DNA of 64,000 nucleotides from Paenibacillus aceris. Lineage in GTDB: Bacteria > Bacillota > Bacilli > Paenibacillales > NBRC-103111. The stretch spans positions 31,818 through 95,817 of the forward strand of contig NZ_JAGGKV010000026.1 in the NCBI RefSeq assembly GCF_017874035.1. The letters are read 5' to 3'. Within the stretch, counting starts at the first letter, position 1; the number at the start of each line of letters is the position of its first letter. The position numbers were made by a program, and so were the translations under genes. Of the stretch, positions 25,675 through 34,280 are shown one piece after another. A model generated the notes under the pieces. It worked only from the letters and a program-made list of their open reading frames with translations. It did no database searches and had not been told where the DNA came from.

Positions 25675-26121
25675 ATGTCCCAAGTATGGATTGTAAAACG
25701 CAAGCATTTCTATTTGACAGCCCTTGTGCTGCTGCTGCTTCTCTCCGGCGTGCTCTATTTGAGCCGCGGGAAAATTGTCCCTACACTGGCCGAGCCCGGG
25801 TCCGAAAGAACCATTCACATGGTTGTGGGCGAGTTTAAATCAACGACCAAAGACGGGAAAACGATTGAAGCGTACCGCTGGGATCCCGGCACCATTCTCA
25901 TTCAAAAAGGCGAAAGAATCAAACTGAGCATTTACGGCGTCAACGGTGAAAGCCATCCTTTTCTTATCGAAGGACTTAACATTAGCGGTGAAGTCAAAAA
26001 AGGAAAAGAAACGATCGTTCATTTCACCGCCGAGCAGGAAGGTACGTACCGCATCATTTGTCTGACACATACCGATTTCGCTCACAGCGGCCCAATGATC
26101 GGTTACCTGGTAGTGGATTAG
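25675..26121 (+). CDS. Membrane-anchored cupredoxin
   Basis: 148 residues. One N-terminal helix (about 12-30) anchors an extracytoplasmic cupredoxin domain (45-148). The candidate copper ligands are H94 (GESHPF), C129, H132 or H137, and M141 (CLTHTDFAHSGPM). AGGAGG stands nine nt before the ATG. It resembles the small cupredoxins linked to nitrite/oxidase electron transfer or copper handling. A response regulator and kinase follow in the same direction after a terminator. Confidence 0.85.
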   Translation: MSQVWIVKRKHFYLTALVLLLLLSGVLYLSRGKIVPTLAEPGSERTIHMVVGEFKSTTKDGKTIEAYRWDPGTILIQKGERIKLSIYGVNGESHPFLIEGLNISGEVKKGKETIVHFTAEQEGTYRIICLTHTDFAHSGPMIGYLVVD

Positions 26122-26125
26122 CGTC

Positions 26126-26154
26126 TAGCGATTCTTCAATCGGCGCTATTTTTT
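26126..26154 (+). terminator. Terminator of the cupredoxin gene
   Basis: Stem TAGCG/CGCTA extended by ATT/AAT around CTTC, then TTTTTTC. Confidence 0.72.
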
Positions 26155-26287
26155 CAATGAATACCTTATGGCCTTCTGCTTATCCGACGCTTCTTAAAGG
26201 CGCTTGGCATACAGAAGTAGCAATAAGGTTTCTTTTCGTTTACACTGTTGCCAAGTTCAATGATTTTTCGTGAAGAAGGTGCTTAAT

Positions 26288-26968
26288 TTGAAAACCCAGA
26301 TCCTTGTTGCCGATGATGATGCTCACATTAGGGAATTGCTTCGTTTCGTATTTTCCAAAGAAGGCTTTGCGGTATTTGAAGCAGCAGACGGAAAGCAAGC
26401 ATCGGAGCTGATGGAGCGCGAGCAGATTCATTTGGCGGTTGTCGATGTGATGATGCCGCTGCGTGACGGACTCGCCTTATGCGCTGAAATTCGCGAGCAT
26501 TACGATATTCCAGTTCTTCTTTTGACCGCCAAGGGAGGGCTTGAGGATAAGGAGCGAGGCTTTGCGTCCGGAACTGATGACTACATGGTGAAACCGTTCG
26601 AGCCTAAGGAATTATTGTTTCGCGTGCGCGCCTTATTGCGTCGCTACCAGCTTGTCTCCTCGGAAAAGATTACGTTAAACCAGACCATGATCAATCTCAA
26701 AAGCTATGAAGTGATCTCCCGAGGGCAAACTCTGCTTCTCCCGCTCAAAGAATTTCAGCTGCTCGCGCAATTAGCCAGCCATCCTGGACGTATTTTTACG
26801 CGGGAACAGTTGATTCAAATGCTCTGGGGAAGCGACTACCAAGGCGACAGCCGGACCATCGATGTGCATATTAAGCGGCTAAGGGAGCGATTTCAGGACA
26901 TGGCTGACGACTTCGTTCTTACAACCGTTCGGGGGCTTGGCTACAAGCTTGAGGTGACTGCAGGGTGA
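26288..26968 (+). CDS. OmpR/PhoB-family response regulator
   Basis: 226 residues from TTG at 26288, where AAGAAGGTG is well spaced; a GTG six codons earlier lacks a site. Receiver domain 1-115 with phospho-acceptor Asp in VVDVMMPLRDG, acidic pair DDD near the start and Lys in MVKPFEPKEL. Winged-helix DNA-binding domain 130-225. It overlaps the kinase gene by 4 nt. Confidence 0.92.
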   Translation: MKTQILVADDDAHIRELLRFVFSKEGFAVFEAADGKQASELMEREQIHLAVVDVMMPLRDGLALCAEIREHYDIPVLLLTAKGGLEDKERGFASGTDDYMVKPFEPKELLFRVRALLRRYQLVSSEKITLNQTMINLKSYEVISRGQTLLLPLKEFQLLAQLASHPGRIFTREQLIQMLWGSDYQGDSRTIDVHIKRLRERFQDMADDFVLTTVRGLGYKLEVTAG

Positions 26969-28344
26969 AGACGCTATATTTCCGGATCGTTATAACCTTC
27001 ATCGGGATCGCAATGGTCAGCAGTATGCTGGCCCTGCTGTTTTCAAACAGCTATTACTCGGCCAAACTGCGGGACGAAAACGAAGAACAAATTTGGCGTG
27101 TTACGAACGAAATCCGGTCCTTATATGAGCAAACGCCTGAGCTTGATCCGGCCATCTTTTTCACACATATCGCGGGCATGGGCTTTCAGCTGTATGCCGT
27201 TAATGATCGGATGGAAGGCACATTTTACGGGACGCCTTTCCGGCACACCCAACTCGATCCCGAACAAATCCGCCAGGTGTTGGCTGGACAAACCTACCGC
27301 GGCATTCTCGTAGAGCGTCATTTCCTGATGGTGACCGGCTTCTTTGAAAATAGTCTGAGAAACAGCATAGGCGTTCCTATTCAGGTGCAGGGAAAGCCAT
27401 TCGCCCTATTCGTCCGGCCTAATTTGGAGCAGCAGATCGGTGGAGTGCGTGTTCTTATGGCCTTCCTGTTAGGACTTACTTTCTTATTCAGCATTCTCTT
27501 CATCGTTATTTTCTCTCAGTATATTGTGAAGCCCGTCAAAAGGCTGCGCGAAGCTACGAAACGGATCATTGGAGGCGATTTTAATATCGCGATGGATGTC
27601 TCCCGGCAGGATGAGATCGGCGAGTTAGCCAGAGACTTCACCTACATGGCACAATCGCTCAAACAGCTGGATGAGATGCGGCAAGAATTCGTCGGCAATG
27701 TTTCCCACGAGATCCAGTCCCCTCTGACGTCCATACAAGGTTTCGCGCAGTCAATTCTGGACAAAGACACCTCCGAGGAAGAGAAGGAAAGGTATCTGCA
27801 TGTCATTTTAGATGAAAGCAAGCGCCTCTCCTCCCTTAGCAAACAGCTCCTGACGCTAGCTTCTCTGGACAAAGAAAGTCATGTCGTCAAGCGGAGCGTC
27901 TTCCGGCTAGACGAGCAAATCCGTCAGATTCTAATCCTCACCGAGTGGCAGTGGACCGAGAAAGAAATTGCGATAGAGCTCGATCTGCCGGAAGTGACGA
28001 TTTCCGCGGATGCCCAACTGCTTCATCAAGTGTGGCAAAACTTTATTACAAACAGCATTAAATTTTGCCGGCGAGGTGATACCCTGCAGATCGGAATTCA
28101 GCTGCTGGAGAAGGACATTCTCGTGGAATTTAGCGATACCGGCATCGGGATTCCTGCGGATGAATTGCCGCAAATTTTCGACCGCTTCTACAAAGCCGAC
28201 AAAGCGAGAAACCGCGCCAACACCGGAAGCGGCCTTGGACTCGCGATCGCGCAGAAAATTATTGCGCTCCATCATGGGCGCATCGACGTGCAAAGCGATT
28301 TGGGCAAAGGCACCTCTTTCAAGGTGCGCCTTCCTCAAATCTAA
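26965..28344 (+). CDS. Membrane sensor histidine kinase
   Basis: 459 residues from a GTG overlapping the regulator's TGA. Two membrane helices (about 5-28 and 160-187) flank an extracellular sensing loop of 130 residues. HAMP 185-240, HisKA with NVSHEIQSPLTS (about 248-259), N-box NFITNSIKFC, G1 DTGIGIP and G2 GSGLGLAI. Forms a standard pair with the preceding regulator. The signal is unknown; closeness to a cupredoxin hints at envelope or metal stress. Confidence 0.92.
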   Translation: MKTLYFRIVITFIGIAMVSSMLALLFSNSYYSAKLRDENEEQIWRVTNEIRSLYEQTPELDPAIFFTHIAGMGFQLYAVNDRMEGTFYGTPFRHTQLDPEQIRQVLAGQTYRGILVERHFLMVTGFFENSLRNSIGVPIQVQGKPFALFVRPNLEQQIGGVRVLMAFLLGLTFLFSILFIVIFSQYIVKPVKRLREATKRIIGGDFNIAMDVSRQDEIGELARDFTYMAQSLKQLDEMRQEFVGNVSHEIQSPLTSIQGFAQSILDKDTSEEEKERYLHVILDESKRLSSLSKQLLTLASLDKESHVVKRSVFRLDEQIRQILILTEWQWTEKEIAIELDLPEVTISADAQLLHQVWQNFITNSIKFCRRGDTLQIGIQLLEKDILVEFSDTGIGIPADELPQIFDRFYKADKARNRANTGSGLGLAIAQKIIALHHGRIDVQSDLGKGTSFKVRLPQI

Positions 28345-28434
28345 TTGAACATTGGGCTCCTTAGGTTCCCGTCCCTAGTGGCTCGAAGCCCACTCTATGC
28401 ATACAAATAGTATAGAGGGAGTGTGGATGCAGTC

Positions 28435-28752
28435 ATGATCAACAACAATCAAAGTGAAAAACATAAACAGCAGCTGCCCAATGCCCGCAGCATTCGGAGG
28501 GCTTGCAGCAAGGAATTATACCGGACCGTGAAACGGTTGAAAATATGGCTAACCCCGGAGCAAGTCAAAGAGGCCGAGGAGCTGTATGTGAAAAAGGTAA
28601 TGCTCAACCTCCCCTTCATCGTGGAGAACGGGTCTAACCGTAAAGCACTGTCCGACTGGTTTGACGTCAACGTAGGACCTGAGCTTGCTCCGATTTGGAA
28701 TGTTGAGCCTGCAGCCTTAAACAGCGCTTTTCGCGATGCATTTGGCGGTTAA
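28435..28752 (+). CDS. Small basic protein of unknown function
   Basis: 105 residues from the ATG at 28435 (GAGGGAGTG upstream). Basic N-terminus (RSIRRACSKELYRTVKRLK) followed by amphipathic helices and a conserved-looking end DWFDVNVGPELAPIW. I believe similar small proteins are common in Paenibacillus, where some are labelled dehydrogenase without visible basis, but I cannot name a family. Own terminator. Confidence 0.68.
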   Translation: MINNNQSEKHKQQLPNARSIRRACSKELYRTVKRLKIWLTPEQVKEAEELYVKKVMLNLPFIVENGSNRKALSDWFDVNVGPELAPIWNVEPAALNSAFRDAFGG

Positions 28753-28760
28753 CTAAAGTG

Positions 28761-28806
28761 AAAAAAGGCCATGCGTATGTCAACCATACGTCATGACCTT
28801 TTTTTA
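28761..28806. terminator. Bidirectional terminator
   Basis: AAAAAAGG-CCATG-CGTATG arms pair with CATACG-TCATG-ACCTTTTTTT. It separates the convergent small basic protein and alpha-galactosidase genes. Confidence 0.92.
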
Positions 28807-28813
28807 TTGGTAA

Positions 28814-30112
28814 TTAAGAGAACTCAGGCAGCCAACTGCCGTGTGCTTCAATCAACTCGTCGCACATCGCCACGATGTCATCCATCGACAGCTCAGCTGA
28901 TGTATGCGGATCAAGCATCGCCGCGTGATAAATATGCTCGCGTTTGCGTGTAATAGCCGCTTCAATCGTCAACAGCTGCGTATTGATGTTCGTGCGGTTG
29001 AGCGCTGCAAGCTGTGGTGGCAGATCGCCAACGTAGGTAGGCGTAACTCCGTTGCGGTCAACCAGACAAGGAACTTCCACGCACGCTTCGCGCGGTAAAT
29101 TCGTAATTAAGCCGGTATTCATCACGTTGCCGCCGATTTTGAACGGAACATCCGTCTCAATCGCTTCAAAAATGTAGGAAGCATACTCGTGTGAACGCTT
29201 GTGCGTCAAATTCGTATCGTTCACGAGATCCTCGCGCATTTTCTTCCAACGGCTGATTTGCTCGACACAGCGGCGCGGGTATTCGTCAAGCGGAATGTTA
29301 AAGCGGTCAATCAACTCCGGATAATTCCGTTTGATGAAGTACGGATGATATTCCGCATTGTGCTCGGAGGACTCCGTAATATAATGACCGAATTTCAGCA
29401 TCATTTCGAAACGGACCATATCGTTATGCTTTTCTTTTTGCTTCTCGATTGCACGCTTCTTGATTTCCGGGTACAAATCGACGCCGTCTTTCGTTACCTC
29501 AAGCAGCCAAGCCATATGGTTGATGCCCGCGATTTTAGCTTTTACGCCTTCTTTGTCCATGCCAAGGCTCTTGAACAGCTCAGGAATACACGCTTGTACG
29601 CTGTGGCAGAGGCCGACGGTGCGAACGCCGCCATGCGTGTTCATCACATTGGTTAATACAGCCATTGGATTCGTATAGTTTAAGAACAAGGCTTCCGGAC
29701 AAACCTCGCGAATATCCGCTGCAAAATCAAGCATGACAGGAATCGTACGCAGATTTCGGAAAATACCGCCGATACCAACCGTATCCGCGATCGTTTGTCG
29801 CAAGCCGTACTTCTTGGGAATTTCAAAATCCGTAATCGTACATGGATCATAACCACCTACTTGAATGGCGTTCACCACATACTTCGCTCCTCGCAAAGCT
29901 TCCTTGCGGTCTGTGTACGTTTTGATAATCGACGTGCTTTCGGACGTTTTTTTGATATTATTCAACATGTTGGCCGAGTCCTGCAGCCGTTCATGGTCAA
30001 TATCAAAGAGAGCGATTTCAAAGCCTTGCAATGCGGGAGTTTGTAAGCAATCCCCCAGCACGTTTTTGGCGAAAACCGTACTTCCTGCGCCTAGAAAAGT
30101 GATTTTGGACAT
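28814..30112 (-). CDS. melA: Alpha-galactosidase, glycoside hydrolase family 4
   Basis: 432 residues from the ATG at 30112 (GGAGGG upstream). The N-terminal Rossmann segment ITFLGAGSTVFAKNVLGD binds NAD. The Mn-binding Cys-His pair is in GLCHSVQ and GINHMAWLL, and the GH4 run QVGGYDPCTITDFEIPKKYG is present. GH4 enzymes act by NAD-dependent oxidation/elimination and hydrolyse melibiose and raffinose-type sugars in the cytoplasm. Divergent from an AraC regulator. Confidence 0.92.
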   Translation of the reverse strand: MSKITFLGAGSTVFAKNVLGDCLQTPALQGFEIALFDIDHERLQDSANMLNNIKKTSESTSIIKTYTDRKEALRGAKYVVNAIQVGGYDPCTITDFEIPKKYGLRQTIADTVGIGGIFRNLRTIPVMLDFAADIREVCPEALFLNYTNPMAVLTNVMNTHGGVRTVGLCHSVQACIPELFKSLGMDKEGVKAKIAGINHMAWLLEVTKDGVDLYPEIKKRAIEKQKEKHNDMVRFEMMLKFGHYITESSEHNAEYHPYFIKRNYPELIDRFNIPLDEYPRRCVEQISRWKKMREDLVNDTNLTHKRSHEYASYIFEAIETDVPFKIGGNVMNTGLITNLPREACVEVPCLVDRNGVTPTYVGDLPPQLAALNRTNINTQLLTIEAAITRKREHIYHAAMLDPHTSAELSMDDIVAMCDELIEAHGSWLPEFS

Positions 30113-30257
30113 GTGTAAGTTACCCTCCAATATGTATTCGTTCTCATACCCTTACTATATCGCAGGCTTGCTGGAAAACATATGGATTGAACGAACTCCA
30201 ATATGGACATTTGTAGTTTATTGGAGTACGCTAAAATCAAAAACCAAAGAGGCCACT

Positions 30258-31130
30258 ATGACTACGGATCATTCCTATTTTAACGTCAGCATTAATCCGC
30301 ATGAAAGCAATAGCGAGCTCTCCGTGCTTTTTAGCGGAGAAGGCAAGCCTCTCCCTCTGCACAAAATGGGGCCGGCTGTTCATGATTATTATTTGATCCA
30401 CACCATACATTCAGGCAAAGGGACGTTCGAGATGCATAACCGCACCTACCCATGCAGCTCTGGTGACAGCTTCATCATCTATCCTGGAGAGTTATTTAGC
30501 TACGTTGCGGATGCCGAGCAGCCTTGGCACTATACTTGGGTCGCCTTTACAGGACGGAGCGCGGGCTTGACGCTAACACAAATAGGCGCCTCCCCGCAAA
30601 ATGCGGTCATTTCGGGGAGCTCCCCCCGCTCCATCCGTCACTATTACCGCCGAATCCGCTCCTGCTTTCAGCAGTCGATGCACCCGGCGTTGGAGGATAT
30701 CGAAGCTGCCGGCTGGCTTAGGCTGCTGCTCCGTGAGCTTAGCCGGGCTGACGATCCTCAGGTGAGGACGAAGCCTGCCACCGAAACGGAGATCCAGCGG
30801 CAAGTCAGTCAAGCGGTCCGCTACTTGGAGCTGCAGTACACGCAAGCGGTCTCCATCGAGCAGCTAGCCCGCACACTAGGCTACCACCGAACCTATTTGT
30901 GCAAAATGTTCAAACAAGCCACAGGCCTCGCCCCCATGCAGTACTTATTCAAAATCCGCATGGAACGCGCGAAGCAGCTATTGGAAACGTCCATGACCGT
31001 TGACCAGGTGGCTTCTTCCGTCGGCTTCAACGATGCGCTCTATTTCTCTAAGCAATTCCATAAATGGAGCGGCAGCGCACCTTCCGTGTATCGGAAGGAA
31101 CGGAAAAGCAAAGGTGTCTTTAGCGGGTGA
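30258..31130 (+). CDS. AraC-family regulator, probable activator of melA
   Basis: 290 residues from the ATG at 30258 (AAAGAGG upstream). Residues 30-125 form a cupin-type sugar-binding domain, residues 185-285 two HTHs (IEQLARTLGYHRTYLCKMF and VDQVASSVGFNDALYFSKQF). Divergent from the alpha-galactosidase with a 145-nt gap that must hold both promoters; this is the standard MelR/MsmR arrangement. Confidence 0.9.
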   Translation: MTTDHSYFNVSINPHESNSELSVLFSGEGKPLPLHKMGPAVHDYYLIHTIHSGKGTFEMHNRTYPCSSGDSFIIYPGELFSYVADAEQPWHYTWVAFTGRSAGLTLTQIGASPQNAVISGSSPRSIRHYYRRIRSCFQQSMHPALEDIEAAGWLRLLLRELSRADDPQVRTKPATETEIQRQVSQAVRYLELQYTQAVSIEQLARTLGYHRTYLCKMFKQATGLAPMQYLFKIRMERAKQLLETSMTVDQVASSVGFNDALYFSKQFHKWSGSAPSVYRKERKSKGVFSG

Positions 31131-31211
31131 ATGAGCAATGAACGTGAGCGGTTCTTCTTGCATTTTGCGAATCATAGGCGGGGCATCGCAATGCACCACC
31201 TAACAATAAAA

Positions 31212-31247
31212 AAAAGCTCCTCCACCCCATAAGGGGCGGGAAGCTTT
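31212..31247. terminator. Bidirectional terminator
   Basis: AAAAAAGCT and AGCTTTCTC with inner ACCCC/GGGG stem, between the convergent AraC and Dabb genes. Confidence 0.82.
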
Positions 31248-31253
31248 CTCTCG

Positions 31254-31547
31254 TTAAATCTCAATATCGACAATCAAACTATCTTCACGACCCACTTCGC
31301 GAATATAGGCCGCAACCGCTTGATGCTCAGGATTTGGACCGTATGCTTCCAACGCAGCTTTATCTTCAAAACGTACCGATAAAACCACTTGGTATCCTTT
31401 ATTTTTCTCTGAGAAGTTAAGCCCCGCTTGAATATCGACGATTCCCGTCAGATGAGGGCGAAGCGCTTTAAAACGGTCAACGACTTCTTGAAGCTGCTCC
31501 TGGGTTGTTGTTTCTCCGAACTTTACTAGTACAATGTGATCGATCAT
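31254..31547 (-). CDS. Dabb-family (stress-responsive A/B barrel) protein
   Basis: 97 residues from the ATG at 31547; starts MIDHIVLVKF, a typical Dabb opening, with the later LNFSEKNKGYQVVLSVRF and HQAVAAYIREV. Dimeric ferredoxin-like barrel; members are stress proteins or small-molecule cyclases. No operon partner. Confidence 0.85.
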   Translation of the reverse strand: MIDHIVLVKFGETTTQEQLQEVVDRFKALRPHLTGIVDIQAGLNFSEKNKGYQVVLSVRFEDKAALEAYGPNPEHQAVAAYIREVGREDSLIVDIEI

Positions 31548-31650
31548 GATATAGAACCCACTTTCCCCAAACAATTTTGGCACGTTTATGATTAACGTCT
31601 TTAATCATAGCAGGAAGATGTATATTCGTCGATATTGGCAGCAACTGCCC

Positions 31651-32331
31651 CTACTTCGCAGCCAGCTCAGCTATGCGAGAGGACAATACAATGTGAGCAC
31701 CCGGCTCGCCCATCTTCGCAGAGGCAATTAATCCAGCGGCAATGGTGCTCGCATGAATAGGGCGGTAAGTTCGGAGTCCGCCAATCATCAGCGGAGAAAT
31801 CGCCCGGGAAACCAAGCTGCCGAGCTGCTCACCCACTCGAACCTCATCCCGGTCCCCTAGGATCAGAGATGGACGAAGCAAGTAGAGCGAACGAAGGTTC
31901 AACGAACGAAGTCCATGCTCGACATCACCTTTTACACGATTATAGAAGATAGACGAGGCACTGTTAGCTCCCATCGCCGTCACGATGACAAAGGCCCTCG
32001 CCTTCCCCCTGCTCGCAATTTCCCCCAGCTTCATCGGATATTCAAAGTCAACTTTGCGAAACTGCTCTTGAGAGCCGGCCTTTTTGATGGTCGTTCCCAG
32101 AGTGCAAAATACGTGCGCATCCGCCATAACCGCAGGTTCAAGCTCAGAATCCAACCGGTTGTAATCAGTTATAAATTGGACAAGCTTTTCATTTCCCCGA
32201 AGATGACTGACTTGCATGTCCTTACGAACGAGCGCAATGACTTTATCGTACGCAGGATCTTCCAACAGCAGCCGGATAAGCTCACGTCCTACTAACCCTG
32301 TACCCCCAGCTACGATAGCTGACGTCCCCAT
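31651..32331 (-). CDS. Atypical short-chain NAD(P)-binding oxidoreductase
   Basis: 226 residues; dinucleotide motif GGTGLVGRELIRLL at residues 9-22 and the HTATIP2-like series CTLGTTIKKAGS, VTAMGAN, YNRVKGDVEHGL (Tyr and Lys of the active site). Resembles the NmrA/HTATIP2 group of atypical SDRs. Substrate unknown. Confidence 0.82.
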   Translation of the reverse strand: MGTSAIVAGGTGLVGRELIRLLLEDPAYDKVIALVRKDMQVSHLRGNEKLVQFITDYNRLDSELEPAVMADAHVFCTLGTTIKKAGSQEQFRKVDFEYPMKLGEIASRGKARAFVIVTAMGANSASSIFYNRVKGDVEHGLRSLNLRSLYLLRPSLILGDRDEVRVGEQLGSLVSRAISPLMIGGLRTYRPIHASTIAAGLIASAKMGEPGAHIVLSSRIAELAAK

Positions 32332-32374
32332 ACTTTCCCTCCTCTGAGCAGCCCTATCTATGAGCTAATCGCAT

Positions 32375-33172
32375 TTACACTTCCCAATCTTCCCGCAGAG
32401 TCTCATGAACCTTGACTAAGAACGCAGGAGCATCGTGGGTAATTTCGGCGTTTTGATTTAATTTATTGGCAAAATGGTGCGCAATAGGCGCTGCCAGCTC
32501 CGCCAATTTCACGTCAGGCATCGTAGGTACTCTCTCTATCCATGCCTGCAAAAGCTGCCAATCCTTTGCTGTGATCCCTTGTCTTACAGAATCCTCGATG
32601 TTCAGTGCGATATCAGGATAATTCTTTCGGGTAAGCGCCCTTACCAGCTGTTTCCGGCGTTTCATCCGTTCGAAACGAGCCTCAATCACGACAATCGTTC
32701 CAGCCACCATATCACCGATCCGTTTATCCTTCGAGCTTAAGAAGATACTGACTACTCCAATAAAATAGAAAGCTGGCATAATATCCAGCAATCGAAACAG
32801 ATTTCTTATCAATACGGATAAAAACGTAGCCGACTGGCCGTTGTTTTGAATGACGCGCAGCCCCAGCATTTTCTTTCCTAACGTTTGCCCGCCCATAAAA
32901 GCTTCCGTGCCGATGAAATAACCAAGGTTCAATACGATCCATAACACAATGGTAATCGCGAGGATGTAATCCGCAAGAGCAGGCAGCCAGTTACCTGAAT
33001 ATAACCGACTCATCAGAATAGCGAATAAAAACAATATGGCATTTATCCCTGTCAAAATAAGGACATCCATGAGATGCGCTGCCGCCCTGCTGCCAATCCC
33101 GGCAGTTTGGAATTGCAGCTGCACCTGCTCAGGGGTAATGACGGTTACTTCTTTATCCAGAGACTCGTTCAT
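32375..33172 (-). CDS. RDD-family membrane protein
   Basis: 265 residues. The RDD domain spans residues 18-165 with three helices and the Arg/Asp signatures GIGSRAAAHLMDVLIL and SKDKRIGDMVAGT. A cytoplasmic helical tail follows. It is divergent from the SpoIIM-like gene at 33300. RDD and SpoIIM proteins are regular neighbours of DUF58/MoxR operons, as here. Confidence 0.87.
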   Translation of the reverse strand: MNESLDKEVTVITPEQVQLQFQTAGIGSRAAAHLMDVLILTGINAILFLFAILMSRLYSGNWLPALADYILAITIVLWIVLNLGYFIGTEAFMGGQTLGKKMLGLRVIQNNGQSATFLSVLIRNLFRLLDIMPAFYFIGVVSIFLSSKDKRIGDMVAGTIVVIEARFERMKRRKQLVRALTRKNYPDIALNIEDSVRQGITAKDWQLLQAWIERVPTMPDVKLAELAAPIAHHFANKLNQNAEITHDAPAFLVKVHETLREDWEV

Positions 33173-33299
33173 AGCATCTCCTTATCATTGCAAAATTATG
33201 GTAATTCAAGACGTAAATATGATAGAATAAACAGGTTAAACGCAAAACGAGCCTTCTTACGAAGTACGTTTCGCCAAGATGAACGGTTAGGAGGCTTTC

Positions 33300-34280
33300 A
33301 TGTTCATGGACATCTCGCGCTTTATCCGGGAACACAAATCGCAATGGACAGAGCTCGAACAATTGCTGATTCAGCTTAGCAAGAGAAAACGCGGACTGCA
33401 TGCCAGTCACATCAACAGATTTACGGAATTATACAAAACCGTTTCCGCCCATTTGGCGACGATGCAAACTCACTCACCCGCTGATGAAACAACGGTTTAT
33501 TTGAATCATCTTGTCTCTCAAGCGCACAATGCGATGTATAGAGAAAGCCATTCAAGCAGCACTCAGATGAAGGAGTTCTTCCTCCATTACTTTCCTTCAC
33601 TGATCCGGGCAAGAAGCTTGTTCGTCGCCCTCGCCTTCCTTCTTTTTGTGCTTGGAGGTCTGCTAGGCTTCCTATCGGTTTGGAAAGATCCGCTCAATCT
33701 ATCGCTGATTATGCCGGGGGCAATGGCAGACAGCATTGATCCATCCAAAACAGCAGATCCCCGCGGGGACTTGCATTCCCCTCTTGTTTCTACCGCCATC
33801 ATGACGAATAACATCCGAGTCGCCGTACTTGCCTTCATAAGCGGTGTGACGCTTGGCATCGGAACCGTCTATCTCATGATCAGCAACGGCCTTCTCGTCG
33901 GTGCGCTAGCCGCTGTTTTCATGCAATCCGGTAAAGGTTATGTATTCTGGGCATATATTTTGCCCCATGGCATCATTGAACTTACCGCTATTTTTATCGC
34001 AGGCGGAGCCGGTTTGTACATGGGCTATCGCTTTTTCGTGCCAGGACCCTATCCGCGCAAGCTGCGCTTCTTGGAGTCAGCCAAGGAATCCGCCCAGCTC
34101 CTGATCGGCACAATTCCACTGTTCATCATCGCAGGGATCATTGAAGGCTACATTACACCTTCCACATTGTCTCTTGAAATGAAATACATCATAGCGGGCA
34201 TTACGCTGCTGCTCCTTGCTCTGTATTACATATATGGCATTCGCAAGAAAGCCAACGGGCAGCAGCCATTAGCATTATAG
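33300..34280 (+). CDS. SpoIIM/DUF95-family membrane protein
   Basis: 326 residues. An N-terminal cytoplasmic helical region (1-100) precedes five to six helices (105-315). Segments LFVALAFLLFVLGGLLGFLS and GVTLGIGTVYLMISNG are typical of SpoIIM-like proteins. Longer than B. subtilis SpoIIM (about 215), so it belongs to the vegetative SpoIIM-like/DUF95 group. Its stop overlaps that of the DUF58 gene by 6 nt, tail to tail. Confidence 0.85.
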   Translation: MFMDISRFIREHKSQWTELEQLLIQLSKRKRGLHASHINRFTELYKTVSAHLATMQTHSPADETTVYLNHLVSQAHNAMYRESHSSSTQMKEFFLHYFPSLIRARSLFVALAFLLFVLGGLLGFLSVWKDPLNLSLIMPGAMADSIDPSKTADPRGDLHSPLVSTAIMTNNIRVAVLAFISGVTLGIGTVYLMISNGLLVGALAAVFMQSGKGYVFWAYILPHGIIELTAIFIAGGAGLYMGYRFFVPGPYPRKLRFLESAKESAQLLIGTIPLFIIAGIIEGYITPSTLSLEMKYIIAGITLLLLALYYIYGIRKKANGQQPLAL

